Positions 46,431 to 59,180 are shown, numbered from the stretch's first letter. The stretch is DNA of 64,000 bases from Mesostigma viride (GCA_009746045.1 RPFO01000448.1:2641509-2705508), one strand, 5' to 3'. The notes: generated from the letters alone by a model not told the origin. Numbers and translations: made by a program.

Positions 46431-48200
46431 TCGAAGCTCTCCCCCCCGGTCTGCCTCCCTTGACGCAGTGCTCTACGCCAAAATTTGTCGCCCATTCCCA
46501 AGAAAACCCGAACTTCCCATACCAAATGGGACGTCCGCCGCTTCGGCGCCGGCCAGCGGGATTTTTGCATCTTGGAAATCTTTACGCTCACGAAGGAACA
46601 ATGTGACGATGTTATCAAGTTCCTGGCCCGCATGACGAACTTTTCCTGCCTACCCCTGGCGACAAGGTCACCAAGCCCGCCTGGGAATGGCTGCTTCAAG
46701 AACCGGAGGCGTACTTGAAGGCAGTCATCATGCATGTGCAGCTACCTGCGCTGCGACGCCCACGACATCACCCAGATTGGCTACGCTGGCCTCAGGAGCC
46801 TCCTGCATGAGCGCAGACGGGCAGCCACAGCAGCTGCAGCATCCCCGCAGAGCAGCACCTCCCCCAGCACGGACTCCATCCGAGCTGCAGTGGCGGAGCA
46901 GCTGGCGTCGATGGCTGAGCAGCTCGCCGCCCTGAACGCGCCTGACGGCCCACTCAACACTCTCTCCGCCAAGGTCAACAACATTGAAGCCAGAGTCGCC
47001 CTTAAGCTCCAGCCTCAGTTTACTGCTACGCAAGAGCACATTGCCATCAAAGTTTCCGAGGCCACAGCCACTGTGACCACCCGCCTTAACCAGGTGGAAG
47101 GCTGAGTCGGCCAAGGCACCGTGAAACTTGAGGCAGTTGCTGCCAAGGTAGACGCTCTGGCCACGCAGGTCCCCGAGATCGCCGAGCGAACGGCCACCAT
47201 CGCCGCCCAACCTGCTGGTAGGGCTAGCGATGACCCCTCAACTCGCGCCTCCTGGGCGGACCTGCTCAAGAGCCAGGCATCCTCTACCACAACCGCCATC
47301 ACGGCCATCAAGCTCCAGGAGCTGGAAGACACGCGCCGCGAGGCCGCTGACCGCGACCGTCGCCGCTGCCGGGTCATCCTCAGGCGCTTCGACATGCTGC
47401 CGGAGGAGACCCCAGACTCTCTTCTCGACGAGCAGAAGAAACAGCTCTTGGCGTGGATGCAGCTGCCAGGTGCGATACTGTGCACAGGGCGCCTACCGCC
47501 TGCCCCATCCACGGGCCAAGGCTGGGCCCCCTCCAGTGGTCCTCACCTTCAGCGACATCACAGCCCGAGTTCGGTTCCTCTTTGCCGCAAGAAGCTGGTG
47601 GACACCTCCTGGTCGCTTGACGACGACCTGACGCCAGCCCAGCAGCAGCAACGCCGCGATCAGTGGCCCGACTACATCCGCCACAAGACCAACCCCGAGA
47701 AGCCCCAAGTGTACTGGCGGGGCGGGGACCTCTATGTCAACAAGAAACTGTGGAAGCCCCCCCGGGCTTCCCCGGGATAGAGCACTCCAGCTAGTTGTCT
47801 AGATGGGGGCCGAATCGATTATGGGATAGCTTAGGCATTACAGCACTTGAAACGATATTAGCGCACAGCGTTATAGTACCTTCAATTAGCTCTGGCACCT
47901 TGTGGCCATCAGCTTGCGCCTTAATTAGCCGACGTCTTGAGCCCACCTCACATTTGTAGCAAAAGCTATGCGTCAGCCTACCTATGGTATTGCACTGGTT
48001 GTATTGCACCCACAGTGTTGCGCCCCGGCACCATGCCGTGGAGAGAGCGCTCTGTGGCCTGCCCACCTGCGGCAGTGAGAGAAGCTAGGGCGCCCTCCCT
48101 CCTTCTCACTGTGTATATAGGGCTGAAGGTTCCTTTACTCTGTATTGGCACCCACGTGACGCAGTCACGTGCTTATTAATTATTAATGAATTAATTAATA
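46430..48200 (+). mobile_element. LINE-derived element with ORF1 and 3' end but no ORF2
   Basis: ORF1 coding sequence (to 47780) is followed after only about 420 bp by a LINE-type 3' end: CACGTGACGCAGTCACGTG hairpin at 48153-48171 and a TTATTAATTATTAATGAATT tail. No RT is present between them, so this is either an internal deletion or an ORF1-only (HAL1-like) derivative. Confidence 0.6.
46734..47780 (+). pseudogene. LINE ORF1 protein, degenerate
   Basis: One frame with a TGA at 47103-47105 splits a coiled-coil region (AEQLAALNAPDGPLNTLSAK before, VKLEAVAAKVDALATQVPEI after). RRRCRVILRRFDMLPEETPD follows, then a local frameshift between about 47490 and 47590, where another frame reads VVLTFSDITARVRFLFAAR. 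The end is WSLDDDLTPAQQQQRRDQWP and VYWRGGDLYVNKKLW. A coiled coil followed by an RRM-like and C-terminal domain is the L1 ORF1p plan; the protein would bind element RNA. Broken by one stop and two frameshifts. Confidence 0.65.
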
Positions 48201-49953
48201 CATGGAATAAGTACTATCAAAATTTAGTACTTAAAGCGTGAGATCCATATGGAAACCATTCGGCATTAACTGCATAATGTTAACACACAAGTATGTAACT
48301 TTTTTTTGAAGAATGTGATGATATCAAAGTTACCATCTCACGTGACCCGAAACCAGGATACGAAAATGTTAGCTGATTGCGTTGTAACTCAAGAACTGCA
48401 CCCTACAGGTACACATCGCACACTCATTTCCTGGGATGTGCGTGCCCACCCAAGTACCCTACTACTTGGCAAAGATAGTCCCGTCCGTGATTTGCAGCAG
48501 CCCCCAGCAAAGAGGCGCCCTCGTAGAATTTTGTATTGTACAGCATGGTCCCTGAGAGACATGCCACGAGCTTGGCTGTGGCGACTCATGGAAACGTGTC
48601 ACCCTGACGTTCTTTCCACAGCCAGCTGGATTCCATATCACCCAGCCCACTGAAGCCAGTGACGCGCCCACTCCAGCACATGAGCACGGGGCATACCACA
48701 TCCTGCCACCCTGCCGTGGTCAGACACCCGCTAGGTCCTAACGGACGTCACCTGTGCTAAGTAACAGGCGCTTGTTAGGGCTCGCGCTCTAGGGCTTACC
48801 CATGCAACAAGAAGAAAGGCTACCACCAACCAATAAAGACAAGTAGACGGGAGCTAAGAGCGCACAGCCCAGCTGACCTCCTCCTGGGCCTTAACCTTAA
48901 ATAACGAAGGCACAGGTGTTCGCAGCCACGCCCGGACACAGGGCCTCCACAGCTCAGCACCCGAAACCTGTTAAAACACCCTCGAAATGGCCACAAAAAG
49001 GCCTCAAAAGAATCTCTCTCGCCTTGGAGACACGGGCGTGCCCCCGACTCGGCATCAAATAGCACACGGTCACAAATCTTGCTGCTAGTATTCCAGCTTC
49101 AAGCAAGTCAACTCACGCCCATTCCCGCCAGACATTGAAGGCCTGGGGCCCAAACGTCCTCCCGTGTGGCTGCATCTTTGACAACCTTCCCCAAGGACGC
49201 ATGCACAACCCATGGGCGTCCCCAAACAGGGCCACATCGCAGCGGTCTCCACAGCACAAGACGCATGCCAAACCCCAACTCTTCAACCGTTCGGCCTGCC
49301 CGAATTCCGCCACTCCCAAGACCCACCCCTTCCCTTCCATCCCTTCTCACCCCGCTCACCCTCAGAAGAGCGTCCAAGGCATCCCTGCCCCCCCCCCCCC
49401 TAATGGGCCTGTCCTGCAGCCATGTCCGCGATACGCCTTTAGCTGCCCGCCACACCCCCCGAATCGCCGCCGCCTTCCAATGAATAGAAGGCACCCCATC
49501 CCCCACATGCGATCCGACAGGACATATACACTGGCGTAGATGGGGCCATATAAATTGATGTAAAATGGGACAGCAGCCAACCCACTTTACGTAAAACAGG
49601 CCGGCTGTCAGCCCACGTGACAGAAAACAAGCCAGCAGTCAGCCACCGTTTCAGAGACGGGCAGGCGGACCACTCTAGGCCACCCAGCACGCCGATGGCC
49701 ATCACGAGCGTCAAGCCACCCAACCGCTGATGGCCGTAACACCTGCAGGGACCTTCAAGCCCACTCCCTTGGCGACCGAGGCAAGAGAGCTCCAAGACCG
49801 GGTAAAACTCCCAGGCGAACAACGTCCATAAGCATCAGGCCGTAAAGACGGAGGCCATACAGATGGACGGAGGCATGCTAAAGGCAGCAGGGACAAGGCA
49901 GGCCAAGGCAGGGCCAGGGCACTATCATTTGAAAGGCCTGTTCCAAGGCAGGC
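48201..49953. other. Intergenic stretch downstream of the kinase gene
   Basis: Short frames only. C-rich region at 49389-49402. Includes the expected 3' UTR of the minus-strand kinase gene. Nothing else recognised. Confidence 0.45.
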
Positions 49954-52900
49954 TCATGGCACGGCCACTTTGAGCTGCTTGAGAAGTTTCCGCGTCATCA
50001 ACAGGTTGGCATCCTCGGGCGATAGCCCATGGGCCGCCGATGCCGCCCCGCTGCTTCCTTCCGGCCCCGCGCCCTGGGCCCTAACCTCCTCCCCTCGAGC
50101 CGCCCCTTCCCCAGCGGCCCCGCGATTGCTACCACCATCCGCACCGCCAGCACCGGTCATCGCCTCGTCCCCGCCGCTGCCATCGGCGCCCGCTGCCGGG
50201 ATCAAAATCGTGGGCAGATCCTTGCGCTTGACGCGGAGAGGGCTGAGCGGGCTGAGCGGGCTGAGCGCGTTCGCATGCGGGCTGAGTGGGTGTGCGCTCG
50301 GAGAGAAAGGGCCGTGCCCGTTGCCATACGCGCTGGCGCTCCCTGGGCTGAACGCGCCACCGTTGGGCCGGTATGCAGGGTACTCCCCGCCCCCGCCGCC
50401 AGAATAAGGGCTCGAACCGGGGGTCCTATCAGGGGACAGCTGCGGACGCGAGGGCGCAAAGGGGCTATTGCTGAACGGGCTCGCCGCAAACGGGCTGTTG
50501 CTGATCGGGCTGAACGGGCTAGTCGGCCCATCACTCCCCGTGGGGCTGAACATGCGGGGCGTCGACCGGCCGCTCCTCGGCGTGGTTGCCCCGCTGATTC
50601 GCCGCGACCGTCGCCGCTGCAGCTTGGTCCGCTCGGTCTCCTGGTGCTTCGCCGCGGCCATTGAGCGGAGCTTCGCTGCGATCTCGGGGGAGCTCTCGAG
50701 CAGCAGCATGAGGTCATCCTTGCGGATCTTGATCGCACGTACATCGGAAACGGCCTTGACCGTCTCGCTGTGGTGGCGCCCGCCGAGCACGAGCGCGATC
50801 TCGCCGACAAAGAAGCCCTCGTTGTTGTCGTTCGCGCCATAGTTCTGGCGCAGCACGGGCGTGTGGTCCTCCCCCTCCCCGTAGTCGTCGTCGTTCCAGT
50901 CCTCGTCGTCCACGTCCTCAAAATCGTCGTCGTCGTCCATGAACCTCGAGCTGTGCACCTCGCGCCTCTCCACGATTGTCTCAAACACCCGCCCTTCGTC
51001 GACCTGCCCCCCCCCTCGCCACCCCCCTCCCCTCCCCCCCCTCCCCTGCTCGGCGGCGATGGCCTCCTCGAAGCTCCTCGTGGCCCGAGCCTTGGAGCGC
51101 GGCGTGAGCGGCTCGCCCAGCTGCTCCAGGTGGTGCTCCAGGGTCATCCCCTTGGGCACGCTGAAGCTGCTCGGGCGGTCGTTCTCGATGATCATGTCCG
51201 TAATCCCGTTGAACACAAAGTAGGCCTCCATCGCCTCGCTGCCCTGCCGCGCGATCGTGTCCCCCGCCTTGAACGAGACCTCCTCGATGTCGCTCTGGAG
51301 GGCCAGGGAGTCCATCATCATGCCGCTCCCCTTGGAAGTACTGGGGATCTCCGGGAGGCCGAACTCAAGCTCCATCTGCAGCCGGCGGATCAGCTTCTTG
51401 CGCAGCTTGTCCCTCAGGAGCAGCTTTTTGTGCGCCTGCTCCTGGAGCCGCTTCTTCACGTCGGGCTCCCGCTCGAGCAGCTCGCGGAGGGCGCGCTCGG
51501 AGAGGACGAGCACCTGGCAGTCGGTGACCGCGCACACGGACATGGAGCGGTACGTCTGCGTTAGGATCATCGCGGTCTCGCCGATGAAGCTCCCCTTGGA
51601 GACGCGCGACAGCTCCATCTGGCCGCTCTTCTCCTTCTTCTGCGTCGACGAGAAGAAGACGTCCTCGATGTACACCGAGACGACGCCCGAGTTGATGAAG
51701 AAGCACTCTGTCGCCTCCTCCCCTTGCTGGAAGATGACGTCGCCGGCCTTATACGTACGCTGGGGCAGGCTGATGTCGCAGAACATCTCGGTGAGCGACA
51801 TGCTCGAGATGGCGTTGGAGACGTCCTTGTCGGAGACCTCCACGGGCTTTGGGGCGGTTGTTTTGGAATAGATAGTCATGCGCAGGTTCTGGTTGTCGGT
51901 CGTCCACGAGTCGGTCATGACCTCGACGAGCGAGAGGCGCTTGCGTGGGTCCTTGTGCAGCATGCCCAGCAGCAGCTGCTCCACGTCCTTGCTGATCGCA
52001 TGGCCCGAGGGGAACTCGAGCGGCTTCTCGCGTATGTTCTCGTACAGTTTGTGCATCGAGGGGCCCACAAAGGGGAGCCGCGCGAACAGGAGAGAGTAGA
52101 GAGTGACGCCGAGCGCCCAGACGTCGGCGCCGCGACCGTGGTACGTCCCAGGGACAAGCATCTCGGGGGCCATGAAGGACGGGGTCCCTGCGGTTTGAGA
52201 GACCAGGTCGCCGTCGACGAGGTCGTCGGCACAAATGTGGGCCGCGCCGAAATCGGCAATCTTGACAGTTCCGTCCTTGGTCTTGAGCAGGTTCTCGGGC
52301 TTGATGTCGCGGTGGAGGATGCGCTGGTGGTGGAGGTAGTAGAGGCCGTAGCAGATGTCGTGAAAGATGCGGCGCGCGTCCGCCTCGTGCATCGGCTGCT
52401 GCGGCTTTTTGGGGTTGACCAGCGACCCGCCCTCGGCGTACTCGAGCACCATGAGCACCGCGTCCGGCATGTCCGCCGAGTCGATCACGTGGTACAGCCG
52501 GATGATGTTGCGGTGGTCCAGCTTCTTCAGGATGGCGATCTCGCGCATCGGGCCGTCCAGCGCGGCCTCGCTCTCGGGCTTCCGGCGGGAAGGCAGACGG
52601 CGGAACTTGCGGCGCTCTACCTTCTTGATCACGCACGGACGATTGCCGTCCATGAGGTTCAGGCACAGCTTCGCGACGCCCGACGTGCCTCGCCCAAGCG
52701 TCTTGATGACCAGGTATTTCCCGGTCTTGGACTGGAATTCTCTCCCGGATCGCAGGCCCTGGTCGTCCATGCTGATATCGGACTCGGAGTCGGCATCCGA
52801 ACTTCTGCGATGCTCGTGCATGTACGTGTAGGGGTCGGCCACGTGAAGCTCCGACGCAGCCGTCTCCGAGAAAGGATGCCGTGGGGGCTTCGCACTCCCA

Positions 52901-53100
52901 GGCGTCCCCACAGCGGGAGACCCGTTGCCATCCAGGCGACCGTTGTCCGCTACCGCGCCCTCCGGAACGGAGGCTAGCCCTCCATCTCCATTCATTAGCC
53001 CTCTAAGTTTCTCGCTCCCTGCAAAGGGAGAGCCCACATCCATATCAACACCGGCGACCTCCCTCCCTACGGCACACATATCCCCCGGCATGGTGCCCAA
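49954..53100 (-). CDS. CAMKK-like protein kinase with two C-terminal cyclic-nucleotide-binding domains
   Basis: A single 1048-residue frame without introns. Kinase domain at residues 130-399: glycine loop GRGTSG (136-141), Lys159 in CVIKK, HRDIKPEN (263-270), DFG (283-285), TAGTPSFMAPE activation segment. MREIAILKKLDHRNIIRLY and the Pro-rich insert before HEADARRIFHDI recall CAMKK/SnAK-type upstream kinases. Then a cNMP domain (about 445-545) with FIGETAMI and Arg518 in the phosphate-binding position, and a basic linker. A second cNMP domain follows (KAGDTIARQGSEAMEAYFVFNG ... FVGEIALVLGG); it is split by an insert of over 100 residues with a strongly acidic run and has His where the phosphate-binding Arg should be. 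The tail is Ser/Pro-rich with NSPF/SPLSPL repeats. Likely a cytosolic cyclic-nucleotide- or ligand-regulated kinase; PKG has the reverse domain order. Start at the first Met; Met4 and Met8 are alternatives. Confidence 0.88.
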   Translation of the reverse strand: MGTMPGDMCAVGREVAGVDMDVGSPFAGSEKLRGLMNGDGGLASVPEGAVADNGRLDGNGSPAVGTPGSAKPPRHPFSETAASELHVADPYTYMHEHRRSSDADSESDISMDDQGLRSGREFQSKTGKYLVIKTLGRGTSGVAKLCLNLMDGNRPCVIKKVERRKFRRLPSRRKPESEAALDGPMREIAILKKLDHRNIIRLYHVIDSADMPDAVLMVLEYAEGGSLVNPKKPQQPMHEADARRIFHDICYGLYYLHHQRILHRDIKPENLLKTKDGTVKIADFGAAHICADDLVDGDLVSQTAGTPSFMAPEMLVPGTYHGRGADVWALGVTLYSLLFARLPFVGPSMHKLYENIREKPLEFPSGHAISKDVEQLLLGMLHKDPRKRLSLVEVMTDSWTTDNQNLRMTIYSKTTAPKPVEVSDKDVSNAISSMSLTEMFCDISLPQRTYKAGDVIFQQGEEATECFFINSGVVSVYIEDVFFSSTQKKEKSGQMELSRVSKGSFIGETAMILTQTYRSMSVCAVTDCQVLVLSERALRELLEREPDVKKRLQEQAHKKLLLRDKLRKKLIRRLQMELEFGLPEIPSTSKGSGMMMDSLALQSDIEEVSFKAGDTIARQGSEAMEAYFVFNGITDMIIENDRPSSFSVPKGMTLEHHLEQLGEPLTPRSKARATRSFEEAIAAEQGRGGRGGGWRGGGQVDEGRVFETIVERREVHSSRFMDDDDDFEDVDDEDWNDDDYGEGEDHTPVLRQNYGANDNNEGFFVGEIALVLGGRHHSETVKAVSDVRAIKIRKDDLMLLLESSPEIAAKLRSMAAAKHQETERTKLQRRRSRRISGATTPRSGRSTPRMFSPTGSDGPTSPFSPISNSPFAASPFSNSPFAPSRPQLSPDRTPGSSPYSGGGGGEYPAYRPNGGAFSPGSASAYGNGHGPFSPSAHPLSPHANALSPLSPLSPLRVKRKDLPTILIPAAGADGSGGDEAMTGAGGADGGSNRGAAGEGAARGEEVRAQGAGPEGSSGAASAAHGLSPEDANLLMTRKLLKQLKVAVP

Positions 53101-54725
53101 TTAAAGAGTTAATTAAAGCGGCAACCGACACTCCATCATCCTACCCATGCAAACGTACACATCCATGCCATAACTAAAGCTTTGTCGATACTGCGTCATG
53201 AGCATTGCCTGTTAGCGTATTACAAAGGCAAATTCCCTCCTCAGCGTGGCTAAAACCCTACGAGATGCGGTTATGCCGTTCTTCGGGCATGCGCATTGTC
53301 TCGCTTCCCGCGACCCGCGGTAAACACTGCGAAGGCTCAGATTCGGGCACCACTACAGTATGGTCAACGCAAAGAACGCCTGGACGTAGCCCTGGCGTGG
53401 CGTCCTCGTACGGTCTTCCTGATTGCGAGCCGCTGCTTGGGTGTCTTGAGTTCAAACGCCTTGTTTCATCCACTCACCTCGAGTTGCGAAAATTGTCAGC
53501 CAGTCTGCAAGAAGACGGGTTAGAAATTGCGTAGATCTATTGCGACTTTGGCCCCGCATGGCGCACAATGCCGGCAGGTGCCTGTCTCATGTCTGTCGTT
53601 ACCTCCGTGGTATGTCAGAAGATTTCCGGGTAAATGGGTATTTTTTATTAACCAATAGGAATATCGTTAGGTTAAGAGGTACCACGTATCGACCGAGTGG
53701 TATGTCAGAAGATTTACGGGGGCTGTGCCTACATTCCTATATCCCACTGGTAGATACTAATGCCCTGATGCCTCGGTAAAGCGCCTTATTTATCTTTTTA
53801 TATTTAGTATGCAACGGTAGTCTCGCTGACGCCACGTCGACGTCCGGGCTGTGGACACCACCACAACACGTGTCGATCGGTGGCATGCCCAGGCCCTGAT
53901 ACGGTCGTGATGTCCTCCAGAATTGCAGTTTGGCCATCGTGGAGACAGCCAAGCACGTGCGCGCTGCACGCAGCGCGACTGCAGGCACTGCATCCGCGTC
54001 TTTGCCAATACGCCGCACTTAGAAACGACTTTATAGAGTAGCCAGTTTGGGGGGGGGGACTTTTTAAAGGCAAAAATACGAGGATGATTGCGCAGACAGC
54101 GCGTGTTGCTCAGTTTGCCGCAAGCCTTGGATATCCTTCCCGGTCCAGCCGGGTGGTCGCCAGATCTGTACCTCCTGCGCGCCGAGCAGTGTGTGATGGC
54201 CCATTCCCACAGCGTGTTGCCCTTTGTCCAGGACGCCGGCAATTTTTTCTGCACCTAGCTTTAGCAGCCTCTACTACCATGTCTTCATCCGCGCCAGCGT
54301 CTGCCGCATCGGCCTCCATCCAGCCTGACCGGCAGCGAGCGATGCGAGACACCCGGCAAGGGATGGACCTGTTTACCCAGGTAATTGCCCATATGTTGGT
54401 CAGGCTACATCCACGGTTCGACGGGGGCGATGTGGCGGGCTTCTTTCCCAGGGCAACGCTTTCCTTGCTGGCCACGAGCACAGCTAGTTTTACAGGCATA
54501 CGTCACTATACATGTCAGTATATAAACAGCATGTATGTCAGCATATAACAGTAGTAGCATAGCCATATGTCACTCTGCGTTGGTTGTCTCCTTGATATGT
54601 CATTCTGTAGAACTTAAGCGTGCTGCACTGCATTACTTGTTGCACAGAAGACAGGAATACCTCAGGCATGGCACCATCGCCCATTTTCTGCACCCCTCCG
54701 GCAGTCCATACACGCAAAAACATAA
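53101..54725. other. Non-coding stretch upstream of the kinase gene
   Basis: Presumably holds the kinase promoter. GGTATGTCAGAAGATTT occurs twice, at about 53609 and 53699. A GTTGGTTGTCTCCTTGATA end of the GAGACAAC family lies at 54579. No gene is called; a 109-codon frame at 53205-53534 has no recognised domain. Confidence 0.4.
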
Positions 54726-54730
54726 TCACA

Positions 54731-57700
54731 ATACACAACACACAACACACAACAACAACACACAACACACAACACACAACACACAACACACAACACACAA
54801 CACACAACACACAGCACACAACACACAACACGCAACACACAACACAACACACAACACACAACACACAACACACAACACACAACACACAACACACAACACA
54901 CAACACACAACACACAACACACAACACACGACACACGACACACGACACACGACACACAACACACAACACACAACACACAACACACAACACACAACACACA
55001 ACACACAACACACAACACACAACACACAACACACGACACACGACACACGACACACAACACACAACACACAACACACAACACACAACACACAACACACAAC
55101 ACACAACACACAACACACAACACACAACACACAACGCACAACGCACAACGCACAACACACAACACACAACACACAACATACAACACACAACACACAACAC
55201 ACAACCCACAACCCACAACCCACAAACACACAACACACAACACGCAACACGCAACACACAACACACAACACACAACACACAAACACACAACACACAACAC
55301 ACAACACACAACACACAACACACAACACACAACACACAACACACAACACACAACACACAACACACAACACACAACACACAACCCTTAACCAACAACACAC
55401 AACACACAACACACAACACACAACACACAACACACAACCCTTAACCAACAACACACAACACACAACACACAACACACAACACACAACACACAACACACAA
55501 CACACAACACACAACACACAACACACAACACACAACACACAACACACAACACACACACAACACACAACACACAACACACAACACACATCACACAACACAC
55601 AACACACAACACACAACACACAACACACAACACACAACACACAACACACAACACACAACACACAACACACAACCCACAACCCACAACACACAACACACAA
55701 CCCTTAACCCACAACACACAACACACAACACACAACACACAACACACAACACACGACACACGACACACGACACAGGACACACAACACACAACACACAACA
55801 CACAACACACAACACACAACACACAACACACAACACACAACACACAACACACACACAACACACAACACACACACAACACACAACACACAACACACGACAC
55901 ACGACACACGACACACAACACACAACACACAACACACAACACACAACACACAACACACAACACACAACACACAACACACAACACACAACGCACAACGCAC
56001 AACACACAACCCACAACACACAACCCACAACATACAACACACAACACACAACACACAACCCACAACACACAACACACAAACACACAACACACAACACGCA
56101 ACACACAACACACAACACACAACACACAACCACACAACACACAACACACAACACACAACACACAACACACAACACACAACACACAACACACAACACACAA
56201 CACACAACACACAACACACAACACACAACACACAACACACAACCCTTAACCAACAACACACAACACACAACACACAACACACAACACACAACACACAACA
56301 CACAACACACAACACACAACACACAACACACAACACACATCACACAACACACAACACACAACACACAACACACAACACACAACACACAACACACAACACA
56401 CAACACACAACACACAACACACAACACACAACACACAACACACAACACACAACACACAACACACAACACACAACACACAACACACCACACACGACGCACA
56501 ACACACAACACACAACACACAACACACAACACACAACACACAACACACAACACACAACACACAACACACAACACACAACACACAACACACAACACACAAC
56601 ACACAACACACAACACACAACACACAACACACAACACACAACACACAACACACAACACACAACACACAGCCCACAACCCACAACACACAACACACAACAC
56701 ACAACACACAACACACAACACACAACACACAACACACAACACACAACACACAACACACAGCACACAACACACAACCCACAACACACAACACACAACACAC
56801 AACACACAACACACAACACACAACACACAACACACAACACACAACACACAACACACAACACACAACACACAACACACAACACACAACACACAACGCACAA
56901 CGCACAACACACAACACACAACACACAACCCACAACATACAACACACAACACACAACACACAACCCACAACACACAACACACAAACACACAACACACAAC
57001 ACGCAACACACAACACACAACACACAACACACAAACACACAACACACAACACACAACACACAACACACAACACACAACACACAACACACAACACACAACA
57101 CACAACACACAACACACAACACACAACACACAACACACAACACACAACCCTTAACCAACAACACACAACACACAACACACAACACACAACACACAACACA
57201 CAACACACAACACACAACACACAACACACAACACACAACACACAACACACAACACACATCACACAACACACAACACACAACACACAACACACAACACACA
57301 ACACACAACACACAACACACAACACACAACACACAACACACAACACACAACACACAACACACAACACACAACACACAACACACAACACACAACACACAAC
57401 ACACAACACACCACACACGACGCACAACACACAACACACAACACACAACACACAACACACAACACACAACACACAACACACAACACACAACACACAACAC
57501 ACAACACACAACACACAACACACAACACACAACACACAACACACAACACACAACACACAACACACAACACACAACACACAACACACAACACACAACCCAC
57601 AGCACACAACCCACAACCCACAACACACAACACACAACACACAACACACAACACACAACACACAACACACAACACACAACACACAACACACAGCACACAA

Positions 57701-57803
57701 CACACAACCCACAACACACAACACACAACACACAACACACAACACACAACACACAACACACAACACACAACACACAACACACAACACACAACACACAACA
57801 CAC
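54731..57803. repeat. ACACAAC heptamer minisatellite with higher-order copies
   Basis: About 3.07 kb of ACACAAC units with point variants (ACACGAC, GCACAAC, CCACAAC) and occasional AACCCTTAACCAAC. Rare variants recur at about 904-927 bp: AACCCTTAACCAACAAC at 56241 and 57146, CACATCACAC at 56337 and 57257, CACCACACACGACGC at 56482 and 57408, CAACGCACAACGCAC at 55987 and 56891. The long CVVCCVL and HNTQHTT frames are artefacts. Confidence 0.95.
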
Positions 57804-57824
57804 ATGCATGTTTCACTAACACAT

Positions 57825-57970
57825 TGAGTTAGGTTAAATAGTGCCGGAACCTTTTGCCCACTCGGCCGAATTAACTTGGGTGCTCGGAAGTGGTTATTCC
57901 GGGCAAAATAGTGTGACGGACCGAATTGCCTCAGTGGGCAAAAGGTTCCGGCACTATTTAACCTTACTCA
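57825..57970. mobile_element. Short TIR element between two minisatellites
   Basis: 38-bp terminal inverted repeats (57825-57862 and 57933-57970) with one mismatch; the core is AATAGTGCCGGAACCTTTTG and its complement. The 70-base centre is unique. Flanks share ATT if the element is read as GAG...CTC, a possible 3-bp target duplication. Non-coding, MITE-like. Confidence 0.65.
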
Positions 57971-57986
57971 TTGTCTGGTGTTCTCA

Positions 57987-59160
57987 CCCCATGTGCCCAC
58001 CCCATGTGCCCACCCCATGTCCCCACCCCATGTCCCCACCCCATGTTCCACCCCATGTGCCCACCCCATGTCCCCACCCCATGTCCCCACCCCATGTGCC
58101 CACCCCATGTTCCCACCCCATGTTCCACCCCATGTGCCCACCCCATGTCCCCACCCCATGTCCCCACCCCATGTGCCCACCCCATGTTCCACCCCATGTG
58201 CCCACCCCATGTCCCCACCCCATGTCCCCACCCCATGTCCCCACCCCATGTTCCCACCCCATGTGCCCACCCCATGTGCCCACCCCATGTGCCCACCCCA
58301 TGTTCCACCCCATGTGCCCACCCCATGTCCCCACCCCATGTGCCCACCCCATGTCCCCACCCCATGTCCCCACCCCATGTCCCCACCCCATGTCCCCACC
58401 CCATGTCCCCACCCCATGTTCCCACCCCATGTTCCCACCCCATGTGCCCACCCCATGTCCCCACCCCATGTGCCCACCCCATGTGCCCACCCCATGTGCC
58501 CACCCCATGTTCCACCCCATGTGCCCACCCCATGTCCCCACCCCATGTCCCCACCCCATGTCCCCACCCCATGTTCCCACCCCATGTGCCCACCCCATGT
58601 TCCCACCCCATGTCCCCACCCCATGTCCCCACCCCATGTCCCCACCCCATGTCCCCACCCCATGTCCCCACCCCATGTTCCCACCCCATGTTCCCACCCC
58701 ATGTGCCCACCCCATGTTCTCACCCCATGTGCCCACCCCATGTCCCCACCCCATGTCCCCACCCCATGTGCCCACCCCATGTGCCCACCCCATGTGCCCA
58801 CCCCATGTCCCCACCCCATGTCCCCACCCCATGTGCCCACCCCATGTCCCCACCCCATGTGCCCACCCCATGTGCCCACCCCATGTCCCCACCCCATGTC
58901 CCCACCCCATGTTCCACCCCATGTGCCCACCCCATGTCCCCACCCCATGTCCCCACCCCATGTCCCCACCCCATGTTCCCACCCCATGTTCCCACCCCAT
59001 GTGCCCACCCCATGTTCCACCCCATGTGCCCACCCCATGTCCCCACCCCATGTGCCCACCCCATGTTCCCACCCCATGTGCCCACCCCATGTTCCCACCC
59101 CATGTTCCCACCCCATGTGCCCGTTCCCACCCCATGTCCCCACCCCATGTTCTCACCCCA
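57987..59160. repeat. 13-bp minisatellite CCCCATGTNCCCA
   Basis: About 90 units of CCCCATGTCCCCA with variation mainly at one position (C, G or T after CCCCATGT) and occasional 12-bp units (CCCCATGTTCCA). All six frames are open over the array; no gene is implied. A lone CCCCATGTACC remains after the telomeric repeats. Confidence 0.97.
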
Positions 59161-59180
59161 CTAATTAACCCAACCCTACC

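Noticed and set aside
54084-54260. SPDL-like block resembling mariner/Tc1 transposase (ILPGPAGWSPDLYLLRAEQ)
   Set aside because: Only one short motif in a frameshifted context; no catalytic acids or inverted ends found nearby.
54535-57822. Cys/Val-rich and HNTQHTT frames up to 519 codons
   Set aside because: Translation of the ACACAAC heptamer array; all phases are open.
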